Assembly (NCBI RefSeq): GCF_963576675.1
Contig: NC_088915.1
Coordinates: 67,001 to 131,000, forward strand
Source: Euphorbia lathyris
Taxonomy: Eukaryota > Streptophyta > Magnoliopsida > Malpighiales > Euphorbiaceae
Reading direction: 5' to 3'
DNA length: 64,000 nt
Part shown: in pieces, positions 56,024 through 64,000 of the stretch
Layout: every line of letters starts with the position of its first letter
How positions within the stretch are numbered: the first letter of the stretch is position 1
Program-made: the position numbers and the translations under genes
The notes under the pieces: model-generated
The model's database searches: none
Told to the model about the DNA's origin: nothing
The model's input: only the letters and a program-made list of their open reading frames with translations

Positions 56024-56876
56024 TGATGTAGGGTGAAATCGACTGAGGATTTTAATCTTAAATCCACAAAGAATGCAATCTTCTCAAGCTATACTTGAAG
56101 GTTGAGTTAACCCAAAGGATAGAAATCCAAGCTCTCAAGGAGGCTATAAGTTTAATTCTTCAAAAGTTGAGAACATTACAAAATATGGGAGTTTAAATAC
56201 TATCCCTCAAATCAAAGAGAAAGACCCAAAAGCCTATGAATAGGGTTTTGGTTAACACTTGGCTAAGAGGGTAAAATAGGGAGAATGGTAGTCTAGTAAA
56301 TAAGTCATAGTGGCAATACAGTAAATAAGGTGTCACAGAAATGGTCCCCCAATGTAAGAACTTGGAGGAGAAGTAGTCTCCAGGTCATGATACGCCCCGC
56401 GTATCGGATCTTATGCCCCGCGTGAAAAGGCTCCTGGACTTCAGGATGTTGGCTCGAGTTCAGTACGCGAGGCGTCCTGCGGAATACGCCCCGCGTTAGA
56501 AAGCTCCTGACTTGGTTGCTCGGTGTCACGCGAGGCGTCCTGTGGACCAAGCCCCGCGTTATGAGGTTCCAAGAACTGGCAGACCAGCGGAGTGGAATCT
56601 ACGCGGGGCGTCCAAGGGTTGCGCCCTGCGTGTTTAACCTCCTGGAACTTTTCTTGCTTCATGTGACCAATCACGCCCCGCGTGGCAAAGGATGCGCCCC
56701 GCGTCACCAACTGACCTGGTCTTTCATCCAAGACCACCATTCCCACGCCTTGCGTCAGGTTGGACACGCCCCGCGTGTTCTCTATTTTGGGTCGTTCCTT
56801 GCTCTCTTTGAGTGGGTTCTCCCGGGTGGCCTCTAGTAGTTCCGGACTCGGGCTTAGGGATAAGATGCCCTCATCA
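56024..56876 (-). repeat. 3' LTR of the CRM-like element
   Basis: This is 853 bp, nearly identical to 61730-62582 (few differences by eye, such as ATGCCCCGCG versus ACGCCCCGCG near 56411). It includes the last part of the pol frame (56441-56876) and the GC-motif array. Confidence 0.93.
56390..56780. repeat. Array of about twelve CGCCCCGCGT motifs in the LTR
   Basis: Copies or close variants in either orientation start near 56392, 56411, 56464, 56484, 56527, 56550, 56600, 56622, 56672, 56694, 56745 and 56765. Consensus is ACGCCCCGCGT, or ACGCGGGGCGT in reverse. The array recurs in the other LTR at about 62097-62487. It is CpG-dense in an otherwise AT-rich region, and the copies fall within the pol frame. 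Confidence 0.85.
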
Positions 56877-59800
56877 TTCTCCCCTTCTTCGAAAGAGTCG
56901 GGTCCCGCCTCGGTGACCTTGGTCGGCAACGTTCCCTCCGGCTTCCACAAGCTAAGGTCCTGCACATTAAAAGAAGAAGACATCTTCCCAAGCCAGTTGG
57001 GAAGGGTTAGTTGGTAGGCATTGGCACTCATCTTCTTGGTGATTCGAAACGGACCGTACTTCCTCGGCCTCAATTTACTACTAGGGGCGTGCATGAGTCG
57101 CTCCTTCCCCAAATACACCATTACTTCATCCCCCACTTTAAATTGCACATCTCTTCGGTGCTCGTCAACTTTGGCCTTGTTCTTACTATTCTTCTTCTCG
57201 ATACTATTCCGTACTTCTTGGTGCATTAGGTGGTAGTCATTGGCCAAATTCCGGGCTGCCACACTCTTCTCCTCTACCTTCGGAATCTCCCCCAAATCAA
57301 GTGAATGGTTAGGGGCCTTGGTGTACACCACTTCGAAGGGTGACTTCCCGGTGGTTGAACTTACGGCTGAGTTATAGGCGAACTCGGCTTGGGCGATCAC
57401 ATAATCCCACATCTTGGGCCGATCTCGGCACTTGCTCCGCAATAGATTTCCCAAAGTCCGATTCACCACCTCGGTTTGTCCATCCGTTTGGGGGTGAGCT
57501 GTGGTGCTAAACTTCAAGGTAGTTCCCAAAATAGCCCAAAGAGTTCGCCAAAAGTGGCTAACAAACTTCGTGTCCCGATCCGACACTATACTCTTTGGAA
57601 CCCCATGTAATCTCACTACCTCCCGGAAGAAGAGCTTAGCAATGGCGGTGGCGTCATTAGTCTTCCGACATGGAATGAAATGAGCCATCTTTGAGAACCT
57701 ATCCACCACCACGAAGATCGAATCCATTCCCCGTTGGGTCCTTGGCAGCCCCAATACGAAATCCATCGAGAGATCCTCCCAAATAGTTTCCGGAATTGGT
57801 AAGTGCATACGTAATCCGGCATTGGTGGTATGCCCCTTGGAGCCTTGACAATTCTCACATCGCTCAACGATATATGCCACATCTTTCCTCATCTTGGGCC
57901 AAAAGTACCGAGAACTAACTGCTTCCAAGGTTTTGTCCCTACCAAAATGACCGCCCAACACTCCACCATGTAGCTCTCGGATCACCCTTTCTCGTATAGA
58001 CGTGTGTGGGAGGCACAGCTGGCTACCCTTCATGAGAAATCCATCCACAAGCTGATATCCACCCTCTTCGGTGCCTGTTCTACACTTCTCCCATTCAATA
58101 CTAAAGTCGGTGTCATCTTCGTATTCTCCCTTGATGTGCTCAAAATCTGTCAACTCCAATGCCACTGTTTTCATAAGCGCAACCCTCCGGATCAAAGCAT
58201 CCGCCGCCTTATTCTGTTGACCCGATTTGTGTAGAAGTCGATAAGGAAACTTATCCACAAATGCGGACCACCTAGCATGCATGGAACTTCGGATTTGCTT
58301 TTGACTCCCCAAGTACTTAAGGGCTTGGTGATCGGTGTACAGCATGAATTCCTTCCCAATAAGGTAGTGCTCCCACGTCTTGAGAGCCCTCACTACCGCA
58401 TAGAACTCCTTATTATAAGTGGCCCATTTCTGCCTTGAGTCACATAATTTCTCGCTGAAATACGCTATGGGCCTCTTTTCTTGCATTAACACTCCCCCAA
58501 CTCCAACGCCACTAGCGTCACACTCCATCTTAAAGAGCTTCTCGAAGTCCGGAAAAGCTAACACCGGAGCGGTACTTAACTTCTCCTTAATCAAGGCAAA
58601 ACTATTCTCTTGCTCATCTTCCCACTTGAAACCTCTACCCTTCTTCAAGCATTCGGTCATAGGAGCCACGATAGCGCTGAAATTCCGGATGAACCGCCTA
58701 TAGAACGTAGCCAACCCGTGGAAACTCCTAATATCCCCAACTGTCTTCGGAGTCGGCCACTCCCGGATAGCTCTCACTTTCTCTTCATCCACACGAATCC
58801 CACTCCCACCGACCACATACCCAAGGAACACCAAGCTCTCCATCACAAAATCACACTTCTTAGTGTTGGCAAAGAGTTGGTTTTCCCGGAGCAAGGTTAA
58901 TACTGTTCTCAAGTGCTCTACATTCTCTTCTAGGGTCTTACTATGGATGAGGATATCATCAAAGTAGACCACCACAAACTTCCCAATCATCGGATGCAAC
59001 ACTTGGTTCATCAATCTCATGAAAGTACTCGGTGCATTGGTCATCCCGAATGGCATCACTAGCCACTCATATAGCCCATCCCGCGTCTTAAACGCCGTCT
59101 TCCATTCATCTCCTGCCTTGATTCGGATTTGGTGATATCCACTCCTCAAGTCGATCTTCGAAAAGACCTTGGAGCCACTCAACTGATCGAGCATATCATC
59201 AAGTCGGGGAATAGGGAACTTGTATCGGATTGTAATCTTGTTGATGGCTCGGCTATCCACACACATTCTCCACGACCCATCCTTTTTGGGTGTCAACAAA
59301 GCCGGCACAACACATGGGCTCATGCTTTCCCTAACATACCCCATCTTAATCAACTCATCCACCTTCTCCTTCATTACCTCACTCTCCTTGGGACTCATCC
59401 GGTAGTGGGGAAGACTAGGCAAGCTAGCTCCCGACACTAGATCAATGTGGTGTTGGATGTCCCGTAGGGGTGGTAATCCATCCGGTAACTCTTCCAGGAA
59501 GACATCTCGGAATTCATTGAGTAATCTCCCCACTTCCTCCGGAACCTCTTCAGTTTCGCTCCCCACACTTTTCGTCGGTGGGCTCGCCTTCACCATCACT
59601 ACATAAACCGTTTGACTTTCCTCACACTCGTTAATAAACGCCTTGTGAGTTGGGCAAACGATCAAGGTAGATTTCCCTTTATCTGTGGGCTCCCCCGATA
59701 GAGGGGTTAGAACATATCTGATGCCGTCCTTCATAAAACGATAGGTGTTCTTTCTCCCGGCATGGGTGGCGTCTCTATCAAATTGCCACGGACGTCCCAA

Positions 59801-61702
59801 CAGTAAATGACACGCATCCATCTCCACCACATGACAATAAACCTCATCCCGGTACTCCCCTATCTCAAGAGGGACCTTACATCTTTGAGTGACCTTCATT
59901 GCTCCGACATCCTTGATCCACCCCACACTATACGGACTAGGGTGCGCCTCAAGCTCCAATCCAAACCTCTTGGCAGCGGTATCACTAATAATGTTCTCTT
60001 GGCTCCCACTATCAATGATCACATTGCACTTCACCCCTTGCACTAGACATCGGGTTCGGAACAATTGGTGTCGTTGATCCGAAGCTATTCGACTTGAGAC
60101 TAGGAGCCTCCTCACTACGTGTATGGCATGGCCCCCATCATACTCTTCCCCATACTCATCCTCAACGGGATCACAACAAACATCCCCCTCGTCATCATAG
60201 TCCTCGTCATCCTCATACCGCTCAACCATATTGGCACTTCTTCTCTTGGGGCACTCGTTGGAACGGTGGCCCGGCTCGTTGCATCGGAAGCACTTGAATG
60301 GAGCCAGTTTAGCATAAGGGTTGTTACCCCTAGGGGGTTGTGTCGCCTTAAAAGGCCTCACATCTCCGCTAGGTGCTCTTCCCGTACTTGGCGCTTTGGG
60401 GTCGCTTGAACTTACGATTCCTTTACCCTTATCAATCCCCTTGGGAGCTCCTCTCCCTCCATAGGTACTCTCGGTTCCAGCCCTTCTATAACCTTCTCGA
60501 CCCCTCAAACTCAGTTGTGCTTCGGCCTTCAATGCCAAGTTACGAGCATCTTGCACCCGAATGACCATTTGCGTCCCAATCCGATCTTGGATGTTGTACC
60601 TCAATCCTTCAAGATACCTTGAAGTCTTTTGGCTTTCGGTTTCCGACAAGTTAGCCCTTGCCGAAAGCTGCAAGAACTCTAAGGTGTACTCCTGCACACT
60701 TCTAGCGCCTTGAGAACAATTTCGATAGGAACTGTAGATGTACTGCTCCTAATCGGGTGGTAGAAACCGTTCCCGCAACATCGACTTCATCCTCAACCAA
60801 GACCTAATCGGTTCCCTTCCTCCTCTTCTTCTCCCTTCCTTAACATTATCCCACCAAACTGACGCTCCTCCTTTCAATCGGTAAGCAACTAGACGAACCT
60901 TCCTATCTTCCGGTATTCCCGAATAATCAAAGAACCGCTCCACTTCTAGCAGCCAATCAAGGAAGCCCTCTATATCAAGTTCTCCCCCAAATGAAGGTAA
61001 GTCCACTTTCAGTTTGAAAGCGTCATCCCGCTCAAAGTTACCACCACACTCCCTTCTCATATTCGGCTCTCTAACATATCCGCCTCTCCTATTACCTCGG
61101 CCTTCATACGGATCATTCAAACCCACATTTTCTCTCTCGCTACCACCTATAACATCATTATGCACAATATCCATATTCCCGGCACGCACATGCGCGGGAC
61201 CAACAACATCATTCACATGCACATCATGTCTAGGCCTACCATTCATGGCATTTTCATCAATTCTAATCCCCATATTCCTAGCAATCCTAGGCATATCATA
61301 ATCATCAAAGAACTCCCCATCACTATCACTATCCACATTTCTAATGGTTATGGGATTAGTCCGCCTTACCTTTTGAACCCGAGGGTCCATCACTTGTGGT
61401 GCATAGGTTATCCGTGGTGGTGGTGTTGGTTGCCTTTCAAGTAGACGGTGGGTTTGTTCTTCTTGTCTCCGATGAGGCTCTCCGGCGGGTTGGATTTGAC
61501 TATTCCGAAACTCAAGAATAAGTCTCTCCGTATCTAGACGTCTTTCTCTTTGTTCCGTTTCTTGCCTCTCTTCCAACTCACTCATCTTGTCATTTATGGC
61601 TTTCAAGCTTGATTCTAGAGCTTCAAGCCTTTGTTCTTGAGTTCCAATGGTGTCGGTGGTGATACGTGGTTGAACCATCTCCGAGAAGAAGTCTTCGATC
61701 AA
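56441..61702 (-). pseudogene. CRM-like gag-pol polyprotein with one in-frame TAG
   Basis: One frame from about 61702 to the stop at 56441 is broken only by TAG at 60749-60751 in Gag (FLPPD-stop-EQYIY; Tyr expected). Domains: N-terminal coiled coil, retrotrans-gag (DLPSFGGELDIEGFLDWL), CCHC knuckle [14 protein letters not shown] (about 60250-60290), protease [12 protein letters not shown] (about 60015), RT with [11 protein letters not shown] (about 58960), RNase H with [13 protein letters not shown] (about 58510), integrase zinc finger ending CENCQ (about 57855), core with [10 protein letters not shown] (about 57575), and a C-terminal segment [12 protein letters not shown] ... FNVQDLSLW. The last 145 or so codons lie in the 3' LTR and include repeats TRGV and NAGR encoded by the GC motif. 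Confidence 0.92.
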
Positions 61703-61715
61703 GGAAAACGACTCG

Positions 61716-61727
61716 GCTCTGATACCA
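61716..61727 (-). promoter_or_regulatory. Primer binding site, initiator tRNA-Met
   Basis: The minus strand reads TGGTATCAGAGC two bases after the 5' LTR of the CRM-like element. Confidence 0.88.
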
Positions 61728-61729
61728 AC

Positions 61730-62582
61730 TAATGTAGGGTGAAATCGACTGAGGATTTTAATCTTAAATCCACAAAGAATGCAATCTTCTCAAGCTATAC
61801 TTGAAGGTTGAGTTAACCCAAAGGATAGAAATCCAAGCTCTCAAGGAGGCTATAAGTTTAATTCTTCAAAAGTTGAGAACATTACAAAATATGGGAGTTT
61901 AAATACTATCCCTCAAATCAAAGAGAAAGACCCAAAAGCCTATGAATAGGGTTTTGGTTAACACTTGGCTAAGAGGGTAAAATAGGGAGAATGGTAGTCT
62001 AGTAAATAAGTCATAGTGGCAATACAGTAAATAAGGTGTCACAGAAATGGTCCCCCAATGTAAGAACTTGGAGGAGAAGTAGTCTCCAGGTCATGATACG
62101 CCCCGCGTATCGGATCTTACGCCCCGCGTGAAAAGGCTCCTGGACTTCAGGAGGTTGGCTCGAGTTCAGTACGCGAGGCGTCCTACGGAATACGCCCCGC
62201 GTTAGAAAGCTTCTGACTTGGTTGCTTGGTGTCACGCGAGGCGTCCTGTGGACCACGCCCCGCGTTATGAGGTTCCAGGAACTGGCAGACCAGCGGAGTG
62301 GAATCTACGCGGGGCGTCCAAGGGTTGCGCCCTGCGTGTTTAACCTCCTGGAACTTTTTTTGCTTCATGTGACCAATCACGCCCCGCGTGGCAAAGGATG
62401 CGCCCCGTGTCACCAACTGACCTGGTCTTTCATCCAAGACCACCATTCCCACGCCTTGCGTCAGGTTGGACACGCCCCGCGTGTTCTCTGTTTTGGGTCG
62501 TTCCTTGCTCTCTTTGAGTGGGTTCTCCCGGGTGGCCTCTAGTAGTTCCGGACTCGGGCTTAGGGATAAGATGCCCTCATCA
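61730..62582 (-). repeat. 5' LTR of the CRM-like element
   Basis: This is 853 bp, the partner of 56024-56876. Its first base pair in plus-strand reading is TA rather than TG. The upstream end joins copia-E pol in frame, creating a chimeric open frame across 62583. Confidence 0.93.
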
Positions 62583-64000
62583 TAATGCTTGGATGCATTA
62601 TGAGACCGTGGTTCCTTTGCTTGCGCAATGGCTGCATTTTTATCACAGTACAGTGTAATGGGATTGACAATGTCAGGCACCACACCTAGTTCTGTAATGA
62701 ACTTTCTAATCCAAACCGCTTCCTTTGCTGCTTCCGCAGCTGCGATATACTCTGAATCGGTCGTAGAGAAAGCTACCCTTCCTTGCTTGGAACTCTTCCA
62801 ACTGACCGTGCCCCCATTCAAGATAAACAGGTATCCTGATTGGGATTTATAATCATTCTCATCTGTGAGATGACTTGCGTCTGAAAATCCTTCTATTTTC
62901 AGATCACATTCTCCGTACACTAGGAACATATCTTTAGTTCTTCTCAAGTACTTAAGAATGTTCTTGACAGCAATCCAATGCTCGTCTCCCAGATTCCCTT
63001 GGTAACGACTCGTTACAGATAACACGAACGCTACGTCAGGTCTAGTGCATAGCAATCGAACCGATTGCGCTGGCGTACGGGACTACAGCCATGCGTCGTT
63101 TATCATCATCGGTTTTAGGACATTGATGATTGTTTAACTTTACTCCATGTAACATGGGTAAGTTACCTTGTTTCGATTCAAGCATGCTAAACCGGTTTAG
63201 CACCTTTTCAATGTATGTAGCCTGTGAAAGACCAAGCAGTCTTCTCGATCTATCTCTATAGATCTTTATACCAAGTATATAAGCTGCTTCACCAAGGTCT
63301 TTCATTCAAAAGTTACCGGATAACCATACTTTCACTGACTGTAAGAGAGCAACGTCATTTCCCATTAATAATATATCGTCCACATATAGTATGAGAAATG
63401 CTATAGAGCTCTCACTTGCTTTCTTGTAAATGCAAGCGTCTTCGCAATTTTGTTCAAAACCAAATTGTTTTATGGTTTCGTCAAAACGCTTATTCCAGCT
63501 TCTAGATGCTTGCTTGATTCCATAAATGGATCTCTGAAGTTTGCAAACTTTATTTGCATCCTTCGATATGAAACCTTCAGGCTGCATCATATATACATCC
63601 TCAAGTAGGTTTCCGTTTAGGAAAGCTGTTTTCACATCCATTTGCCAAATCTCATAATCGTAGTGAGCGGAAATTGCAAGCATGATTCTGATTGATTTGG
63701 ACATAGCCACATGAGAGAAAGTTTTGTCATAATCGATTCCTTGCTTCTAACGATATCCTTTCGCTACTAACCTAGATTTGTAGGTGCTAACCTTTCCATC
63801 CATGTCTGTCTTCTTTTTGAAGATCCACCTGCACCCAATGGGTATTATCCCTTCGGGTGGATCAACCAACGTCCACACTTGGTTAGTATACATGGAATCC
63901 ATTTCAGAATCCATGGCCTCAAGCCATGCTTTAGAATCTGGACTAGTAAGAGCCTCTTCGTAGTTTTCGGGTTCGTCGTCTAACATGGGAACCTCATTAT
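62583..64000 (-). pseudogene. Copia-E pol (Angela-like): RT and RNase H, runs off the window
   Basis: Reading down from 64000: linker and start of RT (NYEEALTSPDSKAWLEAMDSE, GCRWIFKKKTDMDGKV), TAG at 63747-63749 (Gln expected), RT with QMDVKTAFLNGNLLEDVYM and YVDDILLMGND, TGA at 63306-63308 (Ser expected, before MKDLGEA), then AIGSI and, after a frameshift near 63050, LCTRPDVAFVLSVTSRYQ, SDASHLTDENDYKSQSGY and AKEPRSHNASKH at the CRM insertion. The gag, PR and IN parts lie beyond the window. Motif style (HWIAVKNILKYLRRTKDM) suits the Angela lineage. Confidence 0.9.

Larger units (their letters stand above)
56024..62582 (-). mobile_element. Complete CRM-like chromovirus (Ty3/gypsy), 6.56 kb
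   Basis: Two 853-bp LTRs (56024-56876 and 61730-62582) flank gag-pol on the minus strand, with the perfect duplication TAATG (56019-56023 and 62583-62587). The left LTR starts TGATGTAGGG; the right has TAATGTAGGG, a G-to-A change of the terminal dinucleotide. Pol reads into the 3' LTR and its C-terminal part has FNVQDLSLW, close to the FNVADL motif of CRM elements, which often sit at centromeres. Lineage is an inference from those two traits. Confidence 0.9.

Noticed and set aside
59129..59440. Several 60-106-codon plus-strand frames opposite the CRM-like pol
   Set aside because: These are antisense shadows of a conserved polyprotein with no independent motif.

Overview
The window is flowering-plant (probably eudicot) nuclear DNA from a transposon-dense, probably heterochromatic region. 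The evidence is AT-rich sequence, GT-AG introns, plant-specific retroelement lineages (Athila-, Tat-, Tekay- and CRM-like Ty3/gypsy; Tork-, Ale- and Angela-like Ty1/copia), CACTA transposons, plant L1 and RTE LINEs, hAT-like and MITE elements, and retroelement primer sites matching plant tRNA-Asp and initiator tRNA-Met. I see no intact host gene. The only host coding material is decayed: a PsbTn-like photosystem II pseudogene, a RecQ-helicase exon caught in a CACTA element, an AIR9-like module in a CACTA gene, and an unrecognised coiled-coil fragment.

Layout. 1-3.8 kb: intergenic DNA with a hAT-like element (8-bp target duplication), a hairpin MITE, a longer non-autonomous element, the PsbTn-like pseudogene and microsatellites. 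4.0-20.4 kb: CACTA-A, with a broken TNP2-type transposase gene (split by a 2.27-kb solo LTR) and a broken second gene (AIR9-like module plus Ptta/En/Spm domain, split by a very young copia element, 11401-16499). Its right terminus is clear; its left terminus was not found. 20419-20608 and 47525-47990 are two halves of one copia pol gene, split by a second CACTA element.

CACTA-B (20609-47524, about 27 kb) has matching termini and holds a captured RecQ fragment, a truncated Ale-like copia, an RTE LINE with a 17-bp target duplication, an unrecognised coiled-coil fragment, and an L1 LINE that is itself split by a complete 14.0-kb Athila-like element (31260-45261, duplication CTTTC). The order of insertion is therefore copia-B, then CACTA-B, then L1, then Athila. 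47991-50516: 5' half of a further copia, opposite in strand. 50.5-53.7 kb: degraded LTR and repeat remnants and the start of a Tat-like element. 53745-64000: an Angela-like copia (minus strand, running off the window) split by a complete 6.56-kb CRM-like chromovirus (56024-62582, duplication TAATG).

The points most worth following are: (i) the Athila element carries two related ORFs downstream of pol, and each, like the LTR, is preceded by the same arrangement of GC-rich CGCGGCCGCG motifs, ACCGAG motifs and a TATA box, suggesting internal promoters; (ii) the CRM-like LTR holds about a dozen copies of a CGCCCCGCGT motif inside the part of pol that reads into the LTR; (iii) CACTA-A seems to have fused an AIR9-type module to its second gene; (iv) CACTA-B captured part of a RecQ helicase gene. 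Nearly every coding region is disabled by only a few lesions, often TAG or TGA codons explicable by C-to-T (or G-to-A) change. All family calls come from reading motifs by eye; no database search was run.
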